NCBI RefSeq assembly: GCF_000702445.1
Contig: NZ_JNIF01000004.1
Coordinates: forward strand, 558,001 to 622,000
Reading direction: 5' to 3'
Origin: Bryobacter aggregatus MPL3
GTDB taxonomy: Bacteria; Acidobacteriota; Terriglobia; Bryobacterales; Bryobacteraceae
Length of the DNA: 64,000 nucleotides
Shown here: in pieces, positions 33,892 to 43,256 of the stretch
How the letters are laid out: each line of letters starts with the position of its first letter
Numbering within the stretch: the stretch's first letter is position 1
The notes under the pieces: generated by a model
Told to the model about the DNA's origin: nothing
The model's database searches: none
What the model saw: the letters and a program-made list of their open reading frames with translations, nothing else
Program-made: the position numbers and the translations under genes

Positions 33892-34497
33892 ATGGACTTT
33901 TTGGCAGGCAACATGGGTTGGATTGAAGTGGTATGCGGCCCAATGTTTTCCGGCAAGAGCGAGGAGTTGATTCGGAGACTGCGCCGGGCCATGATCGCGC
34001 GTCGCCGTGTACAAGTATTCAAACCCGTTCTGGATAACCGCTATTCAAAAGAAGAGATTGTCAGCCACAGTGACCAGCGTCTCGGATCGACCACTGTCAA
34101 CAGCGCCGACGAGATCTTGAAGCAGCTCGATTGGCGGACACAAGTGATTGGCGTTGACGAGGCCAACTTTATGGGCCCCGGCTTAGTAGAAGTGTGTGGG
34201 CAACTGGCTGATTCCGGCAAGCGCGTCATTGTGGCTGGTCTTGATACCGACTATATGGGACGGCCCTTTCCTCCCATCCCCGACTTGCTCGCCATGGCGG
34301 AGAGCATCACCAAGACCTTGGCCATTTGTATGAGGTGTGGCAATCCTGCAAAACAAACGCAACGCCTGGTTGAGAGCGAGGATCTAATCGTTGTGGGAGC
34401 GGCCGGGATGTATGAAGCGCGCTGCCGCGCTTGTTTTGAGGCAGGGGTCCCCAAGCAGGAAATGTTACCCTTCTCGCGACCCGTTTCTCGCGGTTAA
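33892..34497 (+). CDS. tdk: Thymidine kinase
   Basis: Salvage enzyme that phosphorylates thymidine, 201 aa, type II (bacterial/viral) family. The P-loop GPMFSGKS is at residues 16-23. DEANFM is the Walker B region and the lasso Y is expected near MYEARC. Zinc-binding cysteines occur as CMRCG and CRAC. The ATG at 33892 is preferred; MGWIEVV at 33913 is an alternative. The frame opens further upstream, but that part overlaps the methyltransferase and has no family similarity. Confidence 0.95.
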   Translation: MDFLAGNMGWIEVVCGPMFSGKSEELIRRLRRAMIARRRVQVFKPVLDNRYSKEEIVSHSDQRLGSTTVNSADEILKQLDWRTQVIGVDEANFMGPGLVEVCGQLADSGKRVIVAGLDTDYMGRPFPPIPDLLAMAESITKTLAICMRCGNPAKQTQRLVESEDLIVVGAAGMYEARCRACFEAGVPKQEMLPFSRPVSRG

Positions 34498-34572
34498 GGA
34501 CGCTATCCTGTTGAGCGCAAAGCGACACCCGCTACGAATCTGGTAAATTGAGCCAACGAGGAGAATCGAAAT

Positions 34573-35454
34573 ATGTCCGATATGCAAATAGGGCAGCCAC
34601 AGGCTGCGAACAGTGGTGGTGGCTTGAAGATCCCGATCCTGTTTGGCGCCGTGATCGCATTACTGGCGTCCAATGTCTGGTTGTTCCTGCAGCTCGATAA
34701 GATGCGCGGCGAGATGGACAAGGTCCAGGTGCAACTGGAAGAGAAGTTGAGCGATGTGCGGCAGACGGCTACTGCATCTTCGCAAACCAGCCGCCGCAAT
34801 CTGGAAGCCATGCAGGAGCAGTTAGAGACGGCGCGCCGCCAGGCCGCCATGGCTGTTGGCCAAGCCAAGGTCGAAGCGGATACGAAGGTGACACAGATGG
34901 CTGCCCGTCTGGAAAACGAACAGCGCAAGACCAAGGAGCAGCTCTCGACCGAGATCACACAGAAGGTCGGCGAGGCTTCGGCAGTGGCTGAGACCAAGGT
35001 GAACGAAGTGAAGACCGAAGTCTCTGCGGTGAAGACGGATGTGTCGAACACGAAGTCCGAACTGGAGAAGACCATTGCGAATCTGACGAAGGTCACGGGC
35101 GACCTCGGTGTCCAGAGTGGCTATATCGCGACCAATGGCAAAGAGCTGGAGGCGCTCAAGCGGCTAGGCGAGCGCAACTATTACGAGTTCAACCTCGGCA
35201 AAACCAAGACCCCGACTCGTGTTGGCGACATCATGGTCCAGTTGAAGAAGACCGACCAGAAGAAGAACCGCTACACGATCGAAGTTACGGTCGATGACAC
35301 TCGCGTCGAGAAGAAGGACAAGACCGTCAATGAACCGGTGCAGTTCCTCACTTCGAAGGCTCGGCAGCCGTATGAACTTGTAGTCAACCAAGTGAAAAAA
35401 GATGTCATTGTGGGTTATTTGGCCACACCTAAGGTGATGGAGCCCCGCAAGTAA
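34573..35454 (+). CDS. Single-pass membrane protein with long coiled coil, unknown function
   Basis: Protein of 293 aa that I do not recognise. A Gly-rich N-terminus precedes one membrane helix (about 20-40, IPILFGAVIALLASNVWLFL). A charged heptad-rich coiled coil follows at about 45-195, rich in Glu, Lys, Ala and Thr, and then a compact C-terminal domain of about 90 residues (NYYEFNLGKTKTPTRVGDIMVQLKKTD...). The topology suggests a periplasmic or cytoplasmic rod that holds a small beta-rich head away from the membrane. The ribosome binding site is GAGGAGAA. It has its own strong terminator, so it is probably a single-gene unit. Confidence 0.82.
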   Translation: MSDMQIGQPQAANSGGGLKIPILFGAVIALLASNVWLFLQLDKMRGEMDKVQVQLEEKLSDVRQTATASSQTSRRNLEAMQEQLETARRQAAMAVGQAKVEADTKVTQMAARLENEQRKTKEQLSTEITQKVGEASAVAETKVNEVKTEVSAVKTDVSNTKSELEKTIANLTKVTGDLGVQSGYIATNGKELEALKRLGERNYYEFNLGKTKTPTRVGDIMVQLKKTDQKKNRYTIEVTVDDTRVEKKDKTVNEPVQFLTSKARQPYELVVNQVKKDVIVGYLATPKVMEPRK

Positions 35455-35485
35455 TCCAGCTCTCCATATTTTTGGACCGTTGTGA

Positions 35486-35520
35486 AAACCGCCGCCGCTC
35501 TCTTGAGAGGGCGGCGGTTT
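35486..35520 (+). terminator. Rho-independent terminator
   Basis: AAACCGCCGCC (35486-35496) pairs with GGCGGCGGTTT (35510-35520), and an inner CTCTC/GAGAG extends the stem past one bulged G. It is followed by TTTTC. Confidence 0.92.
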
Positions 35521-35681
35521 TTTTCAATATTCCTGACAGGAATAGGGAAAGAATTTCAGACCTCCCTCCAACGGATGAGCGGAACGCGCCCGTTTCGGCG
35601 CGTATTTGCTCAGTAAGCCATGCTCGCATCCTTTGGCATTGCGATTGCATCTTACTTAGTAGCTAAGGGTTCACTCTAAAA

Positions 35682-35966
35682 ATGTCTGTCAAAGTTTTGG
35701 TTCGAGCGATCCCAGCGCAAATTCTGCCCGACTTTCAATTCGGAGAAGATACTTTACAAGCGCTGCGGCTCCTGATGTTCTTGTTGAAACCGGCCTCTCT
35801 GGCCGCATTTCTTCTTGCCACGTGGCGTTTTGTTGCTGATCTCGGTTGGACCTCCGAGTTCTTGATTTCAGATGGCCTTGCCTCCCATTGGCAGCTGTGG
35901 GCCGTTCTGGGTGTCGTAATGTGGTCCGTTGAGACCGCATTTGAGAAAAGCCTGAACAAGCAGTGA
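35682..35966 (+). CDS. Small membrane protein of unknown function
   Basis: Protein of 94 aa with two probable membrane helices (LRLLMFLLKPASLAAFLLA and HWQLWAVLGVVMWSVETAF) and charged ends. No family is recognised. It is preceded by TAAGGG about 14 bases before the ATG. The gene stands alone between a terminator and the rhomboid gene, whose start lies 52 bases downstream. Confidence 0.65.
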   Translation: MSVKVLVRAIPAQILPDFQFGEDTLQALRLLMFLLKPASLAAFLLATWRFVADLGWTSEFLISDGLASHWQLWAVLGVVMWSVETAFEKSLNKQ

Positions 35967-36018
35967 GAGTGCTTTGATATCGTGGTGTTAGCCGCGAGGC
36001 ATTGGTTGGTTTCTCAGC

Positions 36019-36804
36019 ATGCGATATCCAGGTGGTAGTTCTTATTACGCGACGCCTTCCATGTCCATTCCTCCGGGAGTGAAATGGCTGTTGGTCAGCA
36101 ATGTCGCGATTTTTCTGCTGTACTTCATCGCAACCATTCCACAGCCGGGTTACGGGTGGTTATTTTCCCCCTTTAGCCTGACCCCGGTAAAGGCTGTTGA
36201 GGGTTTGCAGGTCTGGCAGGTGTTCACCTACCTGTTCCTGCATGATCCCAATGGATTCAGCCACATTCTCTTCAACATGCTGGCGCTGTATATGTTCGGC
36301 AAGACGCTGGAAGAGACCTGGGGCACCGAGCGGTTTCTGCGCTATTACTTCGGTTGCGGCATCGGTGCTGGCCTCTGTGTGATTCTGGCCGGGTACCTCA
36401 CGGGGGATCCCTATACCTCCACCATCGGCGCGAGCGGAGCCATCTTTGGCTTGCTGCTCGCCTTTGGCGTGCTCTTTCCGGATTCCACGGTTCTGATGAG
36501 CTTCCTGTTCCCGATCAAGGCGAAGTACATGGTGATGATCGTGGGCGCCATTACCTTTCTGAGCATTCCGAAGAGCGGCAGCGGTGTCAGCCATGTTGCT
36601 CATCTGGGCGGCATGATCGTCGGCTACTTGCTCTTGAAGACCAGCTTCGGACAGCGCCAGTTGAACCGGAGCCGCTATACCCGGGAATCTTTACTCAGCC
36701 GGGTCACCGGAGCATGGCGCGAGTACCGGCTGCGGCGTGCCCGGAAAAAGTTTCAGGTTTACATGTCCAAACAGAACCGCAAGGATGGGCCGCGCGTCCA
36801 CTAA
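36019..36804 (+). CDS. Rhomboid-family intramembrane serine protease
   Basis: Membrane protease of 261 aa that cleaves substrates within or near the bilayer. The catalytic Ser139 is in GASGAIFG and its partner His195 in SHVAHLGGMI. The HILFNMLALYMFG segment on helix 2 supplies the conserved His and Asn of the oxyanion region. Six core helices are expected, followed by a basic cytoplasmic tail of about 45 residues. Substrates are unknown. Confidence 0.93.
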   Translation: MRYPGGSSYYATPSMSIPPGVKWLLVSNVAIFLLYFIATIPQPGYGWLFSPFSLTPVKAVEGLQVWQVFTYLFLHDPNGFSHILFNMLALYMFGKTLEETWGTERFLRYYFGCGIGAGLCVILAGYLTGDPYTSTIGASGAIFGLLLAFGVLFPDSTVLMSFLFPIKAKYMVMIVGAITFLSIPKSGSGVSHVAHLGGMIVGYLLLKTSFGQRQLNRSRYTRESLLSRVTGAWREYRLRRARKKFQVYMSKQNRKDGPRVH

Positions 36805-36836
36805 GCAGTTGTGCAGTCTGCGTTAAAGTGGGTGTC

Positions 36837-38021
36837 ATGAAGTCTCCGGTCTTGTTCTCTCGTGGTTTCGCAAGTCCTCTGGTCGCGCTGATGCTCGTTG
36901 CGGGTTTGTCGATTGGGGCTCTGTCCATGATCGATTCCGTGCAAGCGCAGAGTGGGCCGAAGAAGGAAAGCGGCGAAACCGTTGCAAAACCTCGCAAGAA
37001 GTCAGGCGATAAAGATGCTCCGGTTGAGAGCGAGTTGCCAAAGATTCCTTCAAAACTGAACAAAAAAGGCCAGGTGGATCTGCCAGAAGGAATGCCTACC
37101 TTCCGTACTGACTCGACCAGCGTCAATGTGGATGTTGCTGTGTTGGACAACAAAGGCCGCTTCATCCCGAATATTCCTGCCGGCAACTTCCGCATCCTCG
37201 AAGACAACGTACCCCAAAAAATCTCAAACTTCTCGATGGGCGAAGCGCCCATGACCATCTGCATGGTGATCGAGTTCTCGAACCTGTTCCAGCAGTATTG
37301 GACCAGCAGTTGGTACGAAACGCTGCAGGCCTCTTATGGCTTCCTTGAGACGCTCAAGCCGGAAGATTATGTGGCGGTGGTTGCCTATGACCTGCGTCCG
37401 GAAATCCTCAGTGATTTTGCAACCGATAAGCGCAAAGCCTACGAAGCCATGCAGCGCCTGCGCATTGCCGCCTTCAGTGAGTCCAACCTCTATGATGCGA
37501 TTACAGACACCGCAGAGCGCATGACAGAGATTGAAGGACGCAAAGCGATGGTGCTGATTGCCTCCGGAATCGACACCTTCTCGAAACAGACTTTCGATCA
37601 GACGAGAAAGAAGATTCAGGCTGCTGGCGTGCCGATCTATGCGATCGGTATTATGCAAGCGCTGCGGGAGATTGTCGATGCTCGTGGCGGCATGGGCGCG
37701 ATCCAGCGTCTGGACTTTCTCCAGGCCGACAATCAGATGCGGACTTTCGCCAAAGAATCGGGCGGAATGAGCTTTTTTCCGCGCTTCTTCGGTGAATTTC
37801 CCAGCATTTATGGGGCAATCCACCAAGCGATGCGCAATCAGTATTCTCTGACCTTCGCTCCCACCAATCAGGCCAAGGACGGCAAATTCCGCAAGCTCAA
37901 AGTGGAACTGATCAATCCTGCTACGAATGAGCCGTTGCGCATCACCGACGAGAAGAACAAACCGATCAAGTACCAGATCGTTGCCAAGATCGGTTACACC
38001 GCCCCGCGCGAAGTGGAGTAA
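36837..38021 (+). CDS. Secreted VWFA-related protein with degenerate MIDAS
   Basis: Protein of 394 aa of the VWFA-related type common in Acidobacteriota. The ATG at 36837 gives a signal peptide (LVALMLVAGLSIGALSMI...QAQ) and then a Lys/Ser/Glu-rich low-complexity spacer (40-80). A beta domain (SVNVDVAVLDNKGRFI) is followed by a VWA fold. The metal site that should read DxSxS is EFSNL at 146-150, so metal-dependent ligand binding is doubtful. The 36354 start of the open frame lies inside the rhomboid gene and is not used here. The role may be adhesion or assembly of surface complexes. Confidence 0.87.
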   Translation: MKSPVLFSRGFASPLVALMLVAGLSIGALSMIDSVQAQSGPKKESGETVAKPRKKSGDKDAPVESELPKIPSKLNKKGQVDLPEGMPTFRTDSTSVNVDVAVLDNKGRFIPNIPAGNFRILEDNVPQKISNFSMGEAPMTICMVIEFSNLFQQYWTSSWYETLQASYGFLETLKPEDYVAVVAYDLRPEILSDFATDKRKAYEAMQRLRIAAFSESNLYDAITDTAERMTEIEGRKAMVLIASGIDTFSKQTFDQTRKKIQAAGVPIYAIGIMQALREIVDARGGMGAIQRLDFLQADNQMRTFAKESGGMSFFPRFFGEFPSIYGAIHQAMRNQYSLTFAPTNQAKDGKFRKLKVELINPATNEPLRITDEKNKPIKYQIVAKIGYTAPREVE

Positions 38022-38124
38022 TTCTGCCCAACGGGTTACAGTCCGATGTCAAGCGGTAAAACCTTTGCGAAATGAGGCGTATAGGAAAGTATTGACGGGG
38101 CAATTTTTTCTCTGCTACCTTGCA

Positions 38125-38595
38125 ATGGTCCGCATGAGAATTAGCAAGTCACCCTCCTCATCCCCGTCCGCAGTTATTCTTTTGGTGGATGACAACAGGA
38201 TGGGGTTAGCGGCGCGCCGGGCTGTTCTGCAGGAGTTGGGTCATACCGTAGTGACGGCTGTGAATGGGCAAGACGCCTTAGGTTTGACGGAGGCCCAAAG
38301 CTTCGATCTGGTCATCACGGATTGGAAGATGCCAAAGCTCGATGGTATTGAATTGATTCGAGAGCTGAGAAACCGCTTGTATCCAGCTCCGATCGTGTTG
38401 CTCTCCGGTTTTGCCGATAGTTCTGGCTTGCACGAGAGCGAATCTGGAGCCGACGTGGTGGTCCAGAAAAGTGCGAATGAAGTGCAGGTTCTGATCAGCA
38501 CCGTGAAGCGGCTGCTGACCCGCAAGGCGCTTCGCAAGGGCCCTGCCTCGCAACTCCCCGCTAAGGCCACAAAAGCAAAAGGCAAAGCCAGCTAA
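38125..38595 (+). CDS. Stand-alone response-regulator receiver protein
   Basis: Receiver-only protein of 156 aa. The acidic pocket is VDDNR (22-26), the phosphoacceptor is D66 in VITDWKMPKLDG, and the switch Thr/Ser and Lys are in LLSGFAD and VVVQKS. The Lys/Ala-rich tail (GPASQLPAKATKAKGKAS) has no output domain. It could relay phosphate or bind a target protein. A TTGACG at 38091-38096 lies 18 bases before TACCTT, a possible promoter placing transcription start almost at the ATG; a second start ATG is at 38134. No cognate kinase is adjacent. Confidence 0.88.
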   Translation: MVRMRISKSPSSSPSAVILLVDDNRMGLAARRAVLQELGHTVVTAVNGQDALGLTEAQSFDLVITDWKMPKLDGIELIRELRNRLYPAPIVLLSGFADSSGLHESESGADVVVQKSANEVQVLISTVKRLLTRKALRKGPASQLPAKATKAKGKAS

Positions 38596-38622
38596 GAGGT
38601 CTGTAGAAGGTTATAGTGGGAA

Positions 38623-40410
38623 TTGTCGCGGCAATTCTTTTCTCTCATCCTTCTGTTGTGTTTGATCGGTGTGCCAGGGCTGGCCCAGCGCCGCTCTGCC
38701 CGCGCGGTTTCGAAGAAGCCTAGCGCGCCTGTTACGATTCCCACCCTCCCAATCCACTTTCCTCGCAATACAGCTCCTGAAGTCCGTGCAGTCATGCGCA
38801 AGCTGACCCTGCGCGAGATGGTGGCTCAGCTTGTCATCATTCCTTTCTATGGCGACAATCCTTCGCGCCAGCGCCGGGAGTATCAGGAATTCTACCGGCT
38901 CGTGCACCAGACCGGAGTTGGTGGATTGATTCTGTTGAATCGCACGCCCAGCGGGCAGGTGCTGCAAGCGGAACCCTTTGCGGTAGCCTCTTTTCTGAAT
39001 CGCATGCAGAAAGGGTCGAAGTTGCCGCTCTTGGTGGGCGGCGATTTCGAACGGGGTGCTTCGATGCGACTCTTGCATACGACAAAGTTCCCGCACGCGA
39101 TGGCTTATGGCGCGGCTAATGATCTGAGCGCCACGCGCAGAGCCGGCGCCGCCACTGCGCGCGAAGCCCGTGCTCTTGGCTTCCAGTGGGTCTTTGCGCC
39201 CGACGCGGACGTCAATAATAACCCCGATAATCCAATCATCAATACGCGGAGCTACGGGGAAGATCCGCAACTGGTGGCTGCGCACGTCCAAGCCTTCATC
39301 GAAGGGGCTCACGAGGCGAAGGAGAACGGCATCCTGGTCACGGTGAAGCATTTTCCCGGTCACGGAGATACGGCTACCGATACGCATGTCGGCATGGCCC
39401 GGATCTCTGCCGATCGCGAACGCCTGGACCGTCTTGAGCTCATACCCTTCAAGGCTGCCATTGCGGCGAAGGTCGATGGCGTCATGACAGGGCACCTTGC
39501 TGTTCCTTCGATCGAGGAGCAGGACATTCCGGCCACCGTTTCTGCAAAGGTAATTCAGGGACTGCTGCGCAAGGAGCTTGGCTTTGAAGGGCTTGCGGTC
39601 ACCGACGCGATGGACATGCAAGGGCTGAGTCGGCAGTATTCCGCAGGAGAGGCTTCTGTTCGTGCGCTTGAGGCGGGGATCGATGTGTTGCTGATCCCGA
39701 GTAATGCCGACGCAGCGATCAAGGGCGTGATGGACGCGATTGTGTCCGGCCGTCTCACCCAGGCCCGCATCCATCAGAGCGTCGTGAAGATCCTCAGCGC
39801 CAAGCACCGCCTGGGGCTCTTCCACAATCGTCTGGTCAATCTCGAAGAGATCAGTGAACAGATTGATTCTCCTGAGTTTGCCGAGTTGGCGCAGACCGTG
39901 GCCGAGAAGGCCTTGGCGACGATTCGCAATGAAGGCGGCATACTGCCGTTGCGGGATCCGGCCAAGGCTTGTCTGGTGGTTCTGGCCGAGGCGAAGCAGA
40001 CGACCTCCGGACGGCGCATGATCGAAGACGCTTTGACCCGTTCTCCCCAAATGAAGACGCTGTGGTTGGAGCCGTCCATGAAGCCGGAAGAGCTCGCTGA
40101 CTCTGCGGCTCAACTCGGCGACTGCTCACCTGTGGTGGTTGCTGCTTTTGTTCCGGCTGCCTCCTACAAAGGCGATCTGATTTTGCCAGGGAATTTCACC
40201 GGCTTTCTTGAGACCGTCTTGTCCAGGCCCGCCCCGGTAGTTCTTTGCGCCTTGGGGAGCCCCTATCTCCTCCGGCGCTTTCCGCAGGTTGCCGCGAAGG
40301 TGGCCACTTTTTCGACGACCGTCACCAGCGAGGCAGCTCTGGTGCGTGGGCTTTTCGGCGAAGTTCCAATGAACGCAAAGCCACCGGTGACCCTCACCCC
40401 GATCCCCTGA
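38623..40410 (+). CDS. nagZ: Exported glycoside hydrolase family 3 beta-N-acetylhexosaminidase
   Basis: GH3 enzyme of 595 aa. The NagZ hallmark KHFPGHGDTATDTH and the nucleophile Asp in LAVTDAMDMQGL are both present. A signal peptide (FFSLILLLCLIGVPGLAQ) and a C-terminal extension of about 200 residues distinguish it from the short cytoplasmic NagZ of Escherichia coli. It should remove N-acetylglucosamine from muropeptides or other oligosaccharides outside the cytoplasm. The start is the TTG at 38623 behind GTGGGA. Confidence 0.9.
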   Translation: MSRQFFSLILLLCLIGVPGLAQRRSARAVSKKPSAPVTIPTLPIHFPRNTAPEVRAVMRKLTLREMVAQLVIIPFYGDNPSRQRREYQEFYRLVHQTGVGGLILLNRTPSGQVLQAEPFAVASFLNRMQKGSKLPLLVGGDFERGASMRLLHTTKFPHAMAYGAANDLSATRRAGAATAREARALGFQWVFAPDADVNNNPDNPIINTRSYGEDPQLVAAHVQAFIEGAHEAKENGILVTVKHFPGHGDTATDTHVGMARISADRERLDRLELIPFKAAIAAKVDGVMTGHLAVPSIEEQDIPATVSAKVIQGLLRKELGFEGLAVTDAMDMQGLSRQYSAGEASVRALEAGIDVLLIPSNADAAIKGVMDAIVSGRLTQARIHQSVVKILSAKHRLGLFHNRLVNLEEISEQIDSPEFAELAQTVAEKALATIRNEGGILPLRDPAKACLVVLAEAKQTTSGRRMIEDALTRSPQMKTLWLEPSMKPEELADSAAQLGDCSPVVVAAFVPAASYKGDLILPGNFTGFLETVLSRPAPVVLCALGSPYLLRRFPQVAAKVATFSTTVTSEAALVRGLFGEVPMNAKPPVTLTPIP

Positions 40411-40431
40411 CGGCCTTGCGACAATAGGCGC

Positions 40432-41127
40432 ATGATCGACGTTACGTGGCTTGGCCACAGTTCCTTTGCCTTGCAGCTCGAAAGCGGTGAAACCTATCTT
40501 CTCGATCCGTGGCTTGGCAATCCGAAAGCTCCCAAAGACTACAAGCCTTCGCGTGTCGATGGCATCCTGCTTTCTCATGGCCACTCGGATCATACCGGTA
40601 GCGTGGTGGCGCTTGCCGCGGAGTTCCGTTGTCCAGTGCTCGGAATTGTGGAGTTGTGCGGCCACTTCGCCTCGAAGGGCGTTGCCAATACGATTGGCTT
40701 CAATAAAGGTGGCACCGTAAAGCTTGGCCCACTTTCTGTCACCTTGACGCACGCCTTCCACTCCTCAAGCGAGGAGGGCGAGAATGGCTCCGTCTATCTG
40801 GGAGAAGCTTGTGGCTTGATTCTCACCGTGCCCGATGGGCGGTCAATTTACTTTGCTGGCGATACCGATGTCTTTGGCGACATGGCGCTTCTGGCAGCGC
40901 TCTACAAGCCGGAGATTGCCTTTCTGCCCATCGGTGACTTCTACACGATGGGGCCGAAGCAGGCTGCGCACGCTTGCCGTCTGCTCCAGGCCAAAACGAT
41001 TGTGCCGATGCACTATGGCACTTTTCCGGCGCTTACGGGAACTCCTGCAGAATTACGATCTTTACTCAGTGATTTTTCAGATATTCGTATCGAGGAATTT
41101 AGGCCGGGACATACAATAACGCTATGA
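40432..41127 (+). CDS. Metallo-beta-lactamase-fold hydrolase (UPF0173 type)
   Basis: Metal-dependent hydrolase of 231 aa. The signature SHGHSDHTG gives the zinc ligands H49, H51, D53 and H54; further ligands are in FAGDTDVFGD and VPMHYGTF. Physiological substrates of this family are not established to my knowledge. The stop overlaps the start of the next gene by four bases (ATGA), so it is translated together with a VWFA-related protein. Confidence 0.93.
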   Translation: MIDVTWLGHSSFALQLESGETYLLDPWLGNPKAPKDYKPSRVDGILLSHGHSDHTGSVVALAAEFRCPVLGIVELCGHFASKGVANTIGFNKGGTVKLGPLSVTLTHAFHSSSEEGENGSVYLGEACGLILTVPDGRSIYFAGDTDVFGDMALLAALYKPEIAFLPIGDFYTMGPKQAAHACRLLQAKTIVPMHYGTFPALTGTPAELRSLLSDFSDIRIEEFRPGHTITL

Positions 41128-43250
41128 AATTTTTGTGTCTGCTCATGGCGCTATCCATGCTCTCGGGGCAGGTGGCGCCAGACGACACAATTCGCGTCAA
41201 CGTCAATTTGATTCAGTTGGATGTGAAGGTGACGGACAAGAGCGGGCGCGATGTTCCGGACCTCAGCGTAAGCGATTTCGAAGTCTTGCGCGACGGCAAG
41301 CGGCAAACGATCGACAAGGTGCTTTATGTTTCCGGGCAGCGTCCTGGGGCGGCACGTGTCGGGCCTGCTCTTGCGGGCCTGCCTGTCGCAGCACTGCCGT
41401 CCGTACAGCCGCGCCGCCAGGACATTCGCAGAACGATCGCCATTTACATCGACGACCTCAGCTTGTCGATGGAAAGCATTGACAGAGCGAAGAATGCGTT
41501 GAAGAAATTTATCGAGGAACATATCCAGCCGGGCGATTTTGTTGCGCTGTATCGATCTTCTTCCGGGGTCGGCATGCTCCAGCAATTTACAACCGACAAG
41601 CGGCAGTTGCTGGTTGCGGTGGACCGGACAGGCTTTCGCAATCGCAATGCGGTGGATTCGCTGGCTCCCGTCGACGACGAGCGCATGGAGCAGTCTGACA
41701 ATCCGACGCTGGCTCAGCAGGCAATGGAGATGCGGCTGCGGGAAGATATCCAGCGGCGAGAGCGCCAGGATCTGCTCACGGCGGGGATGCTCGCGACTGC
41801 TCGCTTTGTTGTGAAGGGTTTGCAGGAGTTGCCGGGACGTAAGTCGCTCATCCTGTTTTCAGAAAGTCTTCAGATGATCGATCAGCCGCGTGGGATGACG
41901 AACTCCGGGATGAGTGCTGAGATGCGGATGATGCCGGGGATGAGCGGTGGCATTCGGCAACGCACCCTCCAGTCTCTCGAAGGGTTGATTGACGCGGCCA
42001 ATCGAGCTGGTGTGGTGCTGTATCCGATTGATCCACGGGGCTTGAGTGTCAATGGAATGACGGCTGCCGATAAGCCCTCATCCGAGCCCTTCCGCGCCCT
42101 GAGCCAGATGCAGGAGAGGCGTAACGATTTCCTTTCCTCGCAAGACGGAATGCTCATGCTCGCCGATCAAACCGGTGGAGTCTTCTACGGCAATACCAAT
42201 GACATTGGCGCCGCACTCAAGGGAGCCTTGGATGATCAGGAGGGTTATTACCTGATCTCTTTCCGTCCGGACGACGCTACGTTCGAGAAGGCAAAGGGAG
42301 AGGCGAAGTTCCATAAGTTCTCTGTGAAGGTCAATCGATCTGGCCTCAAGCTCCGGTATCGCAAGGGCTTTTATGGCGAGCCAGACCAGGAAGCGGACCG
42401 CACGTCTTCCTCGAATCTTGTCACCTCCATGACCTCCCCTTTTCGAGCAACAGAGGTTGGTTTGAAGGTGAGTCCCATCTACTACGACGATGCAACGGAG
42501 GGCGCGAAGATCCGGGCATTGTTGCACATCGATGCGTCGAACTTTACTTATAAAGAGGTGCCGGCAGATGCGGGCGACAAGAATCAGGCGCCTTGGTTTG
42601 AGACCTCAATCGATCAACTGGTGATGCTCTACGATGAGTCCGGGCAGCGGGCGGAGTCGGTTGGCAAGATGCATACGATCAAGTCGCGCGGGAGCGCCTT
42701 TGAGAAGCTGAAGCAGGGTGGGCTACGGCAGGAAGTGGAGGTGCCGGTCAAACGTCCGGGAGCCTATCAATTGCGTGCCGCCATCATGGACCAAAGCTCA
42801 AAGCGGACTGGATCTTCGATGCATTTCATCGAAATTCCGGATCTCAGGAACAAGCGGCTCGCGATGTCGGATCTAGTGCTGAGTGTCTCTGATTGGGAAA
42901 CAAACGGACAACCTCAAAGTGGACCGACGCAACGCATCTTCAAACCTGGCGCCAAGCTCGCTTATGGAGGATTTATCTATAACGCGAAGGTGAATCAGGG
43001 AAAAAAGAATGCCGATCTGGAGACGCAGATTGTGCTGTATCGGGAAGGCAAGCAGATCTATACCGGCACGCTGACCCCCTTTCGGCCTGAGTTTGCCCCG
43101 GATTCGTCATATAGCCTCATTGGCTCTGTCCAACTCGGTCCCGGCACCCAAGCAGGCGGCTATGTGTTGCAGGTGGCGATTCGGGATCTGAACGCGCCGA
43201 AGAAGCAACAGTTCTTCGTTCGTTCCGTGGATTTTGAAGTGCGACCCTAG
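41124..43250 (+). CDS. Secreted VWFA-related protein
   Basis: Protein of 708 aa with a short signal peptide (FLCLLMALSMLSG). A beta domain, IRVNVNLIQLDVKVTDKSGRDV, is followed by a VWA domain with a complete MIDAS, DLSLS at 111-115. The C-terminal half (about 420-708) is probably made of immunoglobulin-like folds. It is the larger of two VWFA-related proteins within 6 kb and, unlike the other, keeps the metal site, so true ligand binding is plausible. It overlaps the upstream hydrolase and is followed after six bases by an MFS transporter. Confidence 0.9.
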   Translation: MKFLCLLMALSMLSGQVAPDDTIRVNVNLIQLDVKVTDKSGRDVPDLSVSDFEVLRDGKRQTIDKVLYVSGQRPGAARVGPALAGLPVAALPSVQPRRQDIRRTIAIYIDDLSLSMESIDRAKNALKKFIEEHIQPGDFVALYRSSSGVGMLQQFTTDKRQLLVAVDRTGFRNRNAVDSLAPVDDERMEQSDNPTLAQQAMEMRLREDIQRRERQDLLTAGMLATARFVVKGLQELPGRKSLILFSESLQMIDQPRGMTNSGMSAEMRMMPGMSGGIRQRTLQSLEGLIDAANRAGVVLYPIDPRGLSVNGMTAADKPSSEPFRALSQMQERRNDFLSSQDGMLMLADQTGGVFYGNTNDIGAALKGALDDQEGYYLISFRPDDATFEKAKGEAKFHKFSVKVNRSGLKLRYRKGFYGEPDQEADRTSSSNLVTSMTSPFRATEVGLKVSPIYYDDATEGAKIRALLHIDASNFTYKEVPADAGDKNQAPWFETSIDQLVMLYDESGQRAESVGKMHTIKSRGSAFEKLKQGGLRQEVEVPVKRPGAYQLRAAIMDQSSKRTGSSMHFIEIPDLRNKRLAMSDLVLSVSDWETNGQPQSGPTQRIFKPGAKLAYGGFIYNAKVNQGKKNADLETQIVLYREGKQIYTGTLTPFRPEFAPDSSYSLIGSVQLGPGTQAGGYVLQVAIRDLNAPKKQQFFVRSVDFEVRP

Positions 43251-43256
43251 AAGATC

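Noticed and set aside
36354-36836. Long N-terminal extension of the VWFA-related frame
   Set aside because: It lies within the rhomboid gene in another frame, has no family similarity, and the ATG at 36837 gives a proper signal peptide.
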